Part shown: positions 28,560 through 40,200 of the stretch, piece after piece
Numbering within the stretch: position 1 is the first letter of the stretch
How the letters are laid out: every line of letters begins with the position of its first letter
DNA from: Chrysomallon squamiferum
Lineage: Eukaryota > Mollusca > Gastropoda > Neomphalida > Peltospiridae
Assembly: GCA_012295275.1 (NCBI GenBank)
Contig: CM022665.1
Coordinates: 27,534,446-27,581,945, forward strand
DNA length: 47,500 bases
Reading direction: 5' to 3'
Made by a program: the position numbers and the translations under genes
The notes under the pieces: model-generated
Told to the model about the DNA's origin: nothing
Databases searched by the model: none
The model's input: only the letters and a program-made list of their open reading frames with translations

Positions 28560-28700
28560 CTTAATATACGCATCATCTGCTGTTGCCATAATTCCCTGAC
28601 CGCATTGTTGATAGTTTCCAAGTAACCAGTGACTGTCGTAGGGCGCCATCTACTATTGTCACCAAAGGCGATTAACTCTGGCGACAGAAGACGTCATAAA
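28560..28700 (-). promoter_or_regulatory. Putative ANKEF1 promoter with X-box-like and CRE-like sites
   Basis: A short CpG-enriched patch 190-320 bases upstream of the ANKEF1 ATG, in otherwise CpG-poor sequence. GTTTCC-A-AGTAAC at 28614-28626 fits the RFX X-box consensus RYYNYY-N(1-3)-RRNRAC. AGACGTCA at 28689-28696 matches 7 of 8 bases of the CRE. On the minus strand TAGATGGCGCC (28642-28652) resembles a CTCF core. RFX control would fit an axonemal gene. Transcription start is not visible. Confidence 0.45.
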
Positions 28701-30049
28701 TACTGTAAACCTGTAGGTAAATTTAACTCCATGATTTCTTAGAAGAAACGGGTGGGGAAAACAACCCAACAAAAACAACGAAGATGCTAAAATATGTAGC
28801 TTAGTTATATATATATATATTTTGTTTTGAGTTCTTTTTTCTTCAATTGTACCAAGAAAAAAAAAAAATGTTAAACTTTAGTTTGACTCAAAAATAAACT
28901 TTTCCTTTTCGTTAAAGATAGTCCTAGAGGATTAGCATGTTTATTGAAATTATATTCTACATGAAAACGGATTTGAGATTATTAGTATTAGTATTAACAA
29001 ATTAGTCCCAATAAAAATAAGTTGTTTATCTTTATAAAATGTAAAAATGCTTTCATTCACCAATTTTTTTGCTTTGAAAATAAAAGAAACAGCATTGTTA
29101 TATTTTTGAGTGAAAAAAAAAAAAAAAAAGAAGAAAAAAGATAACGAAACGGCAGTTAGTAGTTTAGGAATATCATTATAAACTTCATTATTCTTTACTA
29201 GTGGTAAAGTCAAGTTGCCAGTAAACGGACTAATTTTGTAGGCCGTACGAGTCGAACTTAAAGTACATTTTTTTTGAAAAGACAATGTTTACTGTGTATC
29301 ACAAAGTACGGTACATAAATATATTTTATTTGGGTTTATTTCACAAACGTGTAATTTTGAACGGATATTACATCGCTGTTGTTCCATCTTCCTTTATTAG
29401 AAACGCGATGAATTTAACTCACCTGGCCGACTTTCAAAGGTTATTACGAACATTTACGTTCACTACATCACGTAAACACAATCGCAGATGACCGTGTCCA
29501 CAGTAATATATTGTGTTACTGTGAACTTCGTTTTTTGTTTCATTATTTTGTTAAAATGTATTTAATGAACAAATCATTTTATCTGGTCTAGGAATAAATT
29601 ATTTTAAGAGAAAACAACAAAACAAAAACAATCACTAGCCTACTGCTTGAACAAAGATCATGTGACCAACTGTAGTGAAAGCTCATGTACTGAGAATGTA
29701 ATTTTCTGTTGGAATGATGCAATCAGTATTGTTTTCAAAAAATGCTATAGTAATACTACACTCAGTTTATAACTGGTTTTTTTACTTAATTAGTAGCAGT
29801 AGACTGTTTAGAATGACTGGATAAACCATATAAACTATTTTTTCTTCAATACAACAATATTTTCATGGTCTTCAAAAATTTATTTCAGAAAGTGGCAACC
29901 AAACAAAAAATAAATTATACATCCAATGACATACTAAATGTGTGTGTTTATAAACAATATCTTAAAATTTTGGTTTTTCAACATGAAAAATAAAAATTGA
30001 AGCTAACAAGATAAAATTAACTCCAAATGTTCAGATATTCTATCACAAT
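28700..30049. other. Intergenic region between ANKEF1 and the COX7A-like gene
   Basis: Mostly AT-rich. A CpG-enriched stretch at about 29220-29530 contains a strong minus-strand splice donor CAG|GTGAGT (exon side ends at 29423) and a 68-codon + strand frame (29285-29491) without recognisable similarity. It may hold an untranslated first exon or an alternative promoter of ANKEF1. Confidence 0.5.
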
Positions 30050-30055
30050 TTTATT
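30050..30055 (-). terminator. Polyadenylation signal of the COX7A-like gene
   Basis: AATAAA on the minus strand about 120 bases after the stop codon (30174-30176). Confidence 0.55.
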
Positions 30056-30173
30056 CTTTCAAGCACACACAACAAATAAAAATGACCATAGGTCATCTGT
30101 AATACAAAAAAAACTGTTCTTGTTTTGTTTGTCTTCAGTATGTTGATAATTGAATTTTCTGAACTGGCTTCCT

Positions 30174-32233
30174 TTAATCTTTTTTTGCAGGAAATGACAA
30201 CTTGTATAATGTGTAGCCCATTGGGATGAATCCAACGAAAAACAGGAACATGGTCACCTGATACAACACTGTATCTCTCATCCCCATCTTCTGCCAAATC
30301 AGACGCCCATCATCCTTCTGAAAACACAAAAACCATAAAAATAATGATTACTCAGTAACCAATCATAACAGCAGTTCTGTTTTTTTAAATAACAAAGATT
30401 AATAACATTTATGGAATCATCATCATGCTCTGTGACATAAAAAAAAAAAAAAAAATGTAGATTGCATTGCCATATCACTGTGGGTTTTTTTTTAAGATAT
30501 AAAATAAGAAAAAGTGAAATGATCTTGGAATATTACAAGGTAAATAAATAATAAGAAATTCAATCTTATATCATCATTAAATAACAAAATTAACAGATTT
30601 AAACTGATTAAATAAGAAATGTACATGATAATGAATATTCTAACTCCCAAAACAAATGGTGTGTTCAATTATTACTGTTGACTGAATTTGAAGAGTGGTT
30701 TGCATTTCTGGTACATAAAACAGTCTATCTGACATATGCATGTTGATATCACTTAACAAGTCTAGCACCCAGCTGAAAGAAGCAAGATCACACTTACACA
30801 CATATGATTTTGCAGTTCCTGAACCTTTTTGTAGCCGCTCACATTAGGAAAGACTCCGGCCGGTCCTTTAGGATTGGTCTGACCTGCAGTTCTCGCTGAC
30901 ATGTGCAAGGAACGAACCACTGCTCTACCAGCTCCCTTCATGAAAAAAAAGAAAGAAAAGGCATAATAGTTAATAACTTAATGTGTTACCAACCTATCTG
31001 ATAATACAGGAAGGTCAGTGGGACTTTGAACATTTTAAAAACAGATAATCAGTACTTTAAATAATTAATTTCTCAAACAAACAAATTCTGTATTTTTGTA
31101 AATAGAGATGTAAAATAAATTGTCTTACAGATAGTTTAATGACAAAAAAACAACGGAAATATTATCTACTAACAACTCTTCACTATTAAATTTTTGAAAC
31201 TTCTACATCAGTGATGTAAATTCTAAATATATTAACATTTATTATTAAAAAAAAAAAAAAAAAAAGTTTAACAAATTCCTTAAGTACTTTCCAGAAACAG
31301 TCACCATAAACATTTTCTATTTATACTACAAGTTAAAGAATGGATTTTTCTAAATTCCATTTTGACTATCACACTCATATCAAATATACAAAAACACTGA
31401 TTAAATTTTTTAATGCTGGTTGTAAAATATTAAATTCTGCACTGACTTAAATAAAATATTATCCAGGTTATTAATTACTATGATGACTAACTAAAAAAAA
31501 GGGTTACATTTATTCTTTACAAATATACACATTGTATAACCAAAGTAAACTCAAGTACATGTATATTCAACAGGAATCAAAAAATCATTTTAAAATGTTT
31601 AAGACCGAGACAATCGATTTATATTTACTAGGCTATATATAAAACAAAGCAGAGTAATGATAGATTAAATTAAAAGATTTGGAAATGTTCAATAAAGAAA
31701 ATTATTTAAAATATTTGGACAAGGTCAAACAAAACATTTACAAAATTTATAACCTGCAAATATAATTATTGTGCAAATAAATTATCAATAAATAGATGTT
31801 AATGAAATAATTATTAAAATGTTAATTTCAGTCTAATGAAACAGTAAATCAATCATAAACAATTGCGTCACTTGAGTTTATATACAAAACAGGGTTCAAA
31901 AGGAAGTTTAAAACTGGAAATTTAATTATTGCATCAGAAAATAAATCCACTATTTTCATTTGATATCATTTGCGGAATATATCTAATTCATCATCTTGTT
32001 AAAATTCAACCATTCTTATAAAACTTTTTCACGAATCAGAAATTCGTGACTGGATGAACTCGCACGTACGCACATGAAACATGTACACTCAAGGTCAAAA
32101 TGATCTAACTCTAACTGGAGATCGAATAAAATCGCTAAATAAGAGAAGCCAATCTCCTGAGATTTACAAACAATAACAACAACTATTTAGAAGAAAAAGT
32201 AAATAAAATTCCACTCACAAATAAAGAAGTCAT
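30174..32233 (-). CDS. COX7A: Cytochrome c oxidase subunit 7A-like protein, mitochondrial, complete
   Basis: Small single-span subunit of respiratory complex IV in the inner mitochondrial membrane. Three coding exons in transcript order: 32233-32219 (MTSLF), 30935-30798, 30317-30174, all phase 0, giving 98 residues. The N-terminus is Arg/Ser-rich without acidic residues (GAGRAVVRSLHMSART), typical of a matrix presequence. The COX7A core starts at KKVQELQ and continues with KDDGRLIWQK, RDTVLYQVTM and a membrane segment (FLFFVGFIPMGYTLYKL), ending SFPAKKD. Family proteins are about 80-115 residues as precursors. The usual PV-(H/Y/F)-LKG segment is replaced here by LIWQKMG. ELQ resembles COX7A2L, but the overall length and the arthropod-like KVQE favour a general COX7A; the paralogue is not resolved. 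The acceptor before GAGR is AAG rather than the usual pyrimidine-AG, but has a long pyrimidine tract. It is divergent from CCDC170. Confidence 0.85.
30936..32218 (-). other. First intron of the COX7A-like gene
   Basis: 1.28 kb of AT-rich sequence between the five-codon first exon and the second exon. Poly-A about 31247-31265; nothing else seen. Confidence 0.75.
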
Positions 32234-32311
32234 TTTGAAACACTCAGACGAACACGACCAGTCTTCGACGTGAGAAATCAACGGAAGCAACTACAAAAAA
32301 TTAATTCTTTA

Positions 32312-32321
32312 GCGCATGCGC
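32312..32321 (-). promoter_or_regulatory. NRF1 site upstream of the COX7A-like gene
   Basis: GCGCATGCGC is the perfect palindromic core of the nuclear respiratory factor 1 site, about 80 bases upstream of the ATG at 32231-32233. NRF1 (NRF-1/EWG family) is a known activator of nuclear oxidative-phosphorylation genes. In this AT-rich region a ten-base CG-rich palindrome is unlikely by chance. Confidence 0.7.
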
Positions 32322-32530
32322 CTAAGTTTGTAGTCTGTTTTTTCAACTGCAGAATGTAAAGCACCCACGTTTTATTTCTGTTGTTCGACGTTGTCATTCT
32401 TCTTTTTCGTCTTCATAGTATTATCAGTCTACGGTTAATATAGATAACTTGCAACAAAATGGATGTAGCATGAATCAGTTTTAGTTAATTTTAACAAAGT
32501 TACGTTAATGAAAGAGGAACAAAACGATTT

Positions 32531-32532
<2 letters not shown>

Positions 32533-32582
<50 letters not shown>
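32533..32582. repeat. (AG)n microsatellite between divergent promoters
   Basis: About 25 uninterrupted AG units. A nucleosome-excluding or GAGA-type role is possible but not shown. Confidence 0.95.
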
Positions 32583-32586
<4 letters not shown>

Positions 32587-32747
32587 TTTACTTACTGAAC
32601 TAATAAGATGTGTATGTGTGTGTTTTGTTGTGACTTGTAATGTTTTGAAAATTATATGTAATCAAATTAACAGTGTGTTTTATCGCTCTAATTTATGTAT
32701 TTTTAAAAAATATCGTTTGTCTTATTCATTTGATCAACTTCAGTTAT

Positions 32748-32758
32748 TTATCTCCCTT
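32748..32758 (-). repeat. AAGGGAGATAA motif, copy 3 (inverted)
   Basis: TTATCTCCCTT on the + strand; the same 11-mer as at 18642 and 20305. Confidence 0.6.
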
Positions 32759-33045
32759 TTTTCCTTCATATTATTAATTTAATAATATTTTTAAAAATAA
32801 ATGTTTGACTCATTAGTGACAAATAACACTATTTCAGCACTTTTTCTTTGTTAATTATTCTTTCTTTCGTTCGCACTCGGTAAAATTTTTATGTTAAAAA
32901 AGAAACAAAGACATCTAAAAAGAATATGATTATGAATAATAATAATAATAAAAAAAAAAATAATAAAAATAAAATAAAATAGTAATAAATAAAAAATAAT
33001 AATTAAAAGAGAAACCTAAACCAGTTTTATTGTAATGAATTAATT

Positions 33046-33057
33046 CCGGAAGTGACG
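33046..33057 (+). promoter_or_regulatory. ETS-type site of CCDC170
   Basis: CCGGAAGTGACG joins a consensus ETS/GABP core to a TGACG half-CRE, about 155-165 bases upstream of the CCDC170 ATG. Such sites are typical of broadly active promoters. Confidence 0.55.
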
Positions 33058-33212
33058 ACAGTCTCTTTTCACAGGTGCCCTTGTTTTGCATTGTTTTGCT
33101 GTTGCTATGTGAAGCGCTGTGGAGCTTCGTGTTTTGATCACAAATAATACCTGGCACTATCTTTTTAAGGCGAACGCAAATTCTGTGCTCCATTAAATAT
33201 ATATTTTTTAAC

Positions 33213-33615
33213 ATGGCCAGCTATCTCAGGGATCTGAATCGGGATGGTTTACCATTAATATCTAGTTCCAGACGGACAGCTTTTGACACAACGAATACTG
33301 CCAATGCGAGAAAGATCCGCGCCTTGGAACAAGAACTTGCTTTAGCACACGGTTACCGTTCAACATCACCCACGCCAGGGATACTCAGATATGATACTTC
33401 AACGTCTGGTAGACGATCGGCAAATGAGGTATCAATGTCTTAAGATATAGTTCAACTTATATTAAATAATTTATTGTAAAAATAATATTAATAACAAGTT
33501 CATACTTGTTCTGATATAGACTAATTTGTTTTATTTTAATATTAACATCGTTTTCTTAAAATTAAATACATATAGTCAGTATTTATTTGCATTGTTAAAG
33601 AGTAGACAAAATGAA

Positions 33616-33669
<54 letters not shown>

Positions 33670-34232
33670 TTAAAATAATAATAATAATAATAATAAAAAA
33701 TAAATTTTAAAGGATTGGTTAATTTATTTTATTATGAAAAAATATACATAGATACTACTGCTGCCACTATTACCACTACTACTACCACCACCACTATCAC
33801 CACCAGCAACACCACCACCCCCAATACTGTTTTGACTGCTGCTATTAGTTACTATTAGTAACTGCAAAATAAATAAAAATAAAGGACTTTTTACAAAATA
33901 TTTCATTTATAATATTAATATTTGCAGTAGTGTTTATGCAACAATGAACAACCACAACATTTTTAATTATACCAGTAACACTAAATATTTTATTTTGCAG
34001 TCTGTATTATAACTAAGCTCTGTATGTTACAAATTACAAATGTTGTTGTTATTTCTGGTCAGTGTGTTACTGTAGATGTGGATACAGTGGACTGGACAGT
34101 CTTACAGTAGTGGTGTATTATGGTGGACTTTTTAAAAATTTCATTTAAGTGTATGCTTATTCAAGTATATATGTGTGTGTGTTTGCATGTGTTTTTCTCT
34201 ATGTGAGTGTGTGGGTGTGAGTATGGACATAT

Positions 34233-34272
<40 letters not shown>

Positions 34273-37200
34273 TTCTTAATTGGTTTTTCTGTAATTACTT
34301 TGTTCTTATTAAATAATAATAAATTTATCCAAGGAATTTTAATTTTATTTCTGTTTCATTGTTTCCTTTTTCTAAAGCTTGAAGATCAGTTAAGATCTTA
34401 CAGAGAGGAACTCCGAAAAAAAGATGCACTCATACAGCATCTTGCAAGGTAACAGCAGTTATCTATAATTACTGATTTACAATGAAAATTGTAATAATTA
34501 TAATGTTGGCGATTTTCACTAAGCATTTCTGACCAGATGTGTTAAAACCTTTATTAGTATTTTGTTTATAATTTGTTATATATTTTTAATTGATCAAATC
34601 AACATTGTTATTTTGAAGATATTTTGTATCTGATTAAGTACCTTTTTATGACAAAATAAAGTAAAAAAATTAAATAATGCTAATTCTTACCAAAAAACTC
34701 CCAAACAACTAGTTGCTGAATATGGAATATTATAAATAACTTAATTACTTGATAAATAATTATTTCTTATATGGAATTATAGATCTATTATTATTTCAGT
34801 GTTGATTCTGGTCCTGTGATACATCATACTCCAGATATGAGGGTAAGAATTTACTGATGTTAATGAAAATATTTTAGCTATTTTCTCACTCTCCATCAAC
34901 TAAATCCACAATCATTTATTAACACCATAGAAAAACTTCATTTTCTCCTCCCAGTTCCCCCAAAAATTCCAAACTAGTATTACTGATTATGCATTCTATA
35001 AATTGTTTCAGAAGGATATCTTGTACTAGCAAGGTAATAATATTCTTCAAATAATGTTTTATTAGGTGATAAAAATAATACAAAGTAATAAATAAAAATT
35101 ATTGAATATTAATGTATAAAAATAATATTATTATAGTTGGACAGTTTATACCAGACAGACAGAAATGTACTGGAATCAACACGTGGTGATTTGACTGCAC
35201 TGCAGGTTAAATTTGACAGAATCTCTTTACAGGTGAGTGGAATATCTAATTGATAAATCTAAAAAAAAAAAAAAAAAAAAATTAAAATAATCAATATACT
35301 GACTTTAGGTTGAAATTATTCTGAATTTTAAAAAGTAAATTTAAATAATTAAAAATTTGAATATATTTGGCTGAGTGAGATATGTAGTATAAAATTAATA
35401 TTGATATAAAGTAGTTTATTAATTTAGAAGGTTATAGGAAAAGTTATGAAATATCGTTTGGAAAAATGTGTATTTCAGATGTCAAATGATTAAGTAAAAA
35501 TTTGTTAAAAATTAGTTTTATGATATTACTGTGAAAAATACAAGTTATTAACCTCAGGTTTAATAAATATTTCTATTTAATATTACGTCTTCCATCAATA
35601 TTATGTTCTGAAATAAAAAATCAGTTTATCATCAATCTTATATTTTTCTAGCTTAGAGATGCAGAACACGAATTGGAGTCAAAAACAATTAAAATAAAAG
35701 AGCTGCAGGCTATTGTGGAATCTAGCAGAGCAAATGAATCAAGGATGGCAGAGCTGGTGCAGACACTGAAAGACAGGGTGAGAGAACTAGAGGACAAGGC
35801 AGGATCCTATGAATCTGTGGCAGGCCGTAGTGAGCTTGCTGTCCACTCTCTGCAACAGGATTACAGAGACCAGCAGGACAGAATACAAGAACTGGAAACC
35901 AGGCTAAGGTAATGCTCAAGATCATTTTTTATAAATTGGTATCAATATTATTAACTCTTTTGTTTGTTTTTAAATAAAGAGTCAGTAATGCTGAAAACTT
36001 TTATAATTATTTTCAGCATAATCAATCATTATAATTTAAAATTTATTATTATGAGTTTGTCGTATATTTTATTTTGGATTTGAGATCAAGGTGTTATAGT
36101 GTGTTGCCATTATATATTACATCATCACTATTCAAATTTATACTTACTTATTTGTGTTATAACGTTTATTTTAAACAGAAGATTAAGATCTTAAGCCCAG
36201 TGCACTAAATTAAGTTAGCAAAAATTAAGATATTAATTAACATATTTGCGATGAGATTATTCACAAATACATTTATGATGCACAGCAGACATGACCTCTA
36301 GTGATACAGTAGATTATCAAGTGTAATAGTTTTGTTGTTTTTGTTTTAATGCAGAAAACAGCTGGAGGAAAGAGAAATGGCAGAGTCTCGTGCTAATTCC
36401 ACTGAGAGGAAACTGGCTGACATAATCTCACAAATCAGTGGACTTCTACGAACAGACACATACCTTGATTTGGACCCTACTGACATCTCTGCTGATATTA
36501 TCATCAGAAAAGTAATTTCTCACTTTCATAAAATATCTACTGTACAAATTATGTAAAACTGGTTTTTAAATTTATAATTTGGTTTAAAGATGTGAGGGAT
36601 TACAGTATGCCTCTTTTCATTTATTATAAAATTTAAAATTTATTGTCCATAAACTTTGTTAAAATCCAGTTTAATTAAATTATATTGTTGTTCTTCTGTA
36701 ATGGAATTAAAGGATAATACTAAGATAAAATGATGTACACATCTTAAGGGACATTATTTTAACTTTATCATTCTAAAACATAACATTTTAACAAATGTTT
36801 TGTAGTCCAGTTTGAAGGTGTCAGGATTCAAAGAAATAGATCTTAAAATAAATTAATATACTCAAAATGTATGTCTTGGCTCTATCAGCTGTTTAGCTCT
36901 AAACAGTTATATTGATAATCTCATTATTATTATTAACCTTGTTTCAGTTGACTGACTTGATGCAGGAGAATGCCATGTTGAAGGGCAAGCTGCTTAATCT
37001 AAATGATGCTTTAACCAACACAGAACTAGAGACAAAGGCCAGCAGAGAAACCATCATGAGACTTGTATCAGAGGTTGGGAGAGAACAAAAAGTGGCCACT
37101 AGATACACAGCAGAAATTGAAAACATCAGGATGGTATGTGTTTTCTGAAATACTGGAATCTTAACGGACTGTAGGCTTAAGAACATTATATATAATATAA

Positions 37201-40200
37201 ACAGAAAGTAATATTGCAGTTTTGATAAAAAAGAGTAATTATACTATAGAAGTTTCTTATTTGTAAAATTGGTTTAATTCTGAATTGGGGATATAAAAAA
37301 AAACACTCCCCAGAACTTCATCCCAGTCTCCTGTGATGACATAAATAGTTTCCATAGCCTTATGTCTTTCTGCAGACAAAAGAGGATAACTAATAGAGTA
37401 ATTTAAAATAATTATTTTGTAGGAAAGAGATAATGCATTAGCAGCAAAACGAGATGTAGAACGAGAGATTGACATAATGAAGGAACGACTGGAAGCTACT
37501 CAGAGATCTCTTGAAGCCACACAGCAAGAGCTGGAACTTCGCCAAGGACGCCTCAGTCATCTTGATCGTGAAGTTCGTGAGACTTCACACAGCATACAGA
37601 GTACATCCACTCAGTACAGCTTGTTCCGAGAACAGATTGCTTCATTGTTGAGCAATGCCTACACAACTGTGCCACCCACTGAAGATAACATCAAGGATGC
37701 AGTTAGGAATCTGATGCATAATAACAAAGAACTGGAACAAGTAAGATAATTTACTAAAACTAGCATAAAGGAATTGGAAAAAGTTTGTGACAAAATATCA
37801 GTTGAAAAAAATTAAAAATGTGATTTACAAAAAGACAAAAACAAAATCTTTAATATGCATTTAAAATATTAAAATAATAATGTTTCTTGGTAGTTATGAT
37901 ATGAATCTATATATTTTATGTCTAATATTGTTTACCTGTTGGGAGTCCAGAAAACTGTATTATTATTGTAAAGCCATTCATTAGAACTGTTTCTTCAGCA
38001 AATTGTTCAAGTTTTTTGTATAAGTATATTCAAAATAGTTTGCTTGGAAGTTTTTTTATACATTTGTTCAAAAGACTGTTTCACTCCATTTAATATTTCT
38101 TTAACTGCATTAAAAATATTTGACTCCAAAGTCTCTACATGAATAATAAAAAAAATACATTTGATTTATAGCAAGCAGATTCTCTTGATTCTCGAGTGAG
38201 AGTTTTGTCAGAACAGCTGGAGAACCAAATACAACTGCAGCGAGAAAGTAACCTTCGTGCCAAGCAGGCTGAGTCTGAGCTCATGGACATGCAAGGTCGC
38301 TTGCGTAGCGCCGAGGGTGAACTGGCTGCAGGAGATGTCCTCAGAGATGGCTTCAGGACAGACAAGGAGAAAGTGAGTTTTCAAATAACACTGTTAAAGT
38401 GAAGGTGTTAACTAATAGTTTAAAACATTTGTATTCTTCCATTGTAATTTTATGTTTTTAAAGCTTATCTGATACTATATGGTATACTTGTGAGAGAATG
38501 AACAAATACAGATTATATAACTTCATGTTATCTTCATATATACTCGACAGTCACTGTTGTTGATAATAAAGTATGACATTAAAATAATAAACTTCTGGCA
38601 CTATCATTTTCACTTTTTCATAACTTCATTTCAGTGCAGAGAAATACTTGTAAAAATCTTGTAGCAGTTTAGAGAGAACATCCTTTCTAGTTATTTGTTT
38701 TTAAAAAGCACCACTGTTGAGTAAAAAGTTATATTTACATACATATACTGACATATATATCTAAAGGATCTTAACTATACAACAAAGTGTATTGTTTTCA
38801 GTACTTGAGACTGCTACAAAGACTGGGAGAGAAGATGAAGATGGATCGTATCTCTGCTGACCTTGGCCTGGACATGACAATGGATGCTCTGATAGCCCGA
38901 GCTGAGCAGCTTGTTAAGCTGGAATCAGATACTCTGGCTGGCCGCAGCACTCAGATCTACAATCTCCAGAGGAAAGTGAAAAGTCTGAGAGAACAACTGG
39001 AAAGCAAGGAACTGCATATTGACTTGCTGAGAAAGAAAATTGCCTCCCTGGAAGAACGTCTTCACGAACGTGGAGATATGCTGAAGGAACGTGACTGTGA
39101 CTCTCTAAGGACAAGGAAACTGGAGAAGCTTGTTGATAAGTACAAGATACAGCTGAATGATGCCCGACAAGAGCTGATGAATGTGAAGGCTCAGTTGCTT
39201 GGATCCAAAGAACTACAGGTTAGTGGTAGTGTGTTTTGTACTGTTGATCTTTAGAGACATATAGTTATTGACAGTGATGTTCATTTCCTAAGTGTAGTTT
39301 TTACATTTATTACATTGTGTGTGTCTGAGAGAGTGCCATCAAATGTTATTTAATGGTGAACTTCAGACAGACTTGTTGTTGCAATCTAGTGATTTGAGAT
39401 CCATTTCATAGTGACAGTATTTTATAAATTTCTTTAATTTATATTATGTATGTATGGTATTTCTCAGTTTATAAATCATCAGTTTTGTTATAAATTATAA
39501 TATATATTTTTAAAGATGAGGACTATAGAACAAAGAAAAGACATAGAAGAACTGGCCAAACAAGTTGAGGAACTTGAATCTGTTCGACGTCGACAGATTC
39601 ACAAGATAAATGAACTGAAGAATGAATGCAAAGATCATGCATCAACATTCCAGGAGAAACAGGTGGTCACAGAAAATGCTGTACAGGCTTTGTCTAGTGA
39701 ACTTCGCAGCACAAAAAATACTCTAGACATAATACAGCAGAGAGAGAAACAGGTACTTACACTTTGAGAGTTTGTCTTGAATATAATATACATATGTACA
39801 GATAATACTTTATAGCAGTTTATACAGAATCATGCAACAGTATGACTCACATATTTATTATTAAATATTCAGTATAATACAACAGAGATACTGGTACTAA
39901 CAGTTGTTTAAATTTTTTTTCTTACCATGACATTATAAAGCTATTTATTAGAGAATCATTTATTAGAGAATGCATAAAATGAATGTATTTCATTTTGTCC
40001 TTGGATAGTGTGAGTAAATATAAAAATTATAATACTGTAGGTTATTTTAAATGTATATATTTTTCTTACATAGTGCTTAATAACATTAACACCTAATGAA
40101 TTTTAATAAAATGGATCTGATATTGTATCAAACAAAATTAAGTTGGAGATATATCTAATATCTAATATAACAATCCTTAAAAAACAATTTTGATCTAATT

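Larger units (their letters stand above)
32234..33212. promoter_or_regulatory. Shared divergent promoter region, COX7A-like / CCDC170
   Basis: 979 bp between the two start codons. From the COX7A side: NRF1 palindrome (32312-32321), (AG)25 tract (32533-32582), inverted AAGGGAGATAA (32748-32758), AAT-rich run (about 32937-32970), ETS-type CCGGAAGTGACG (33046-33057), E-box CAGGTG (33073-33078), and a partial X-box (33101-33114). The elements near each end suit separate core promoters rather than one shared core. Confidence 0.55.

Noticed and set aside
29244-29254. tRNA B-box-like AGTTCGACTCG on the minus strand
   Set aside because: No A-box, acceptor stem or cloverleaf can be drawn around it.
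29285-29491. 68-codon + strand frame in the CpG-enriched patch
   Set aside because: No recognised similarity, Kozak or splice support; kept only as part of the patch description.
29499-29523. Small palindrome CACAGTAA...TTACTGTG
   Set aside because: Eight-base arms with a nine-base loop are common in AT-rich DNA.
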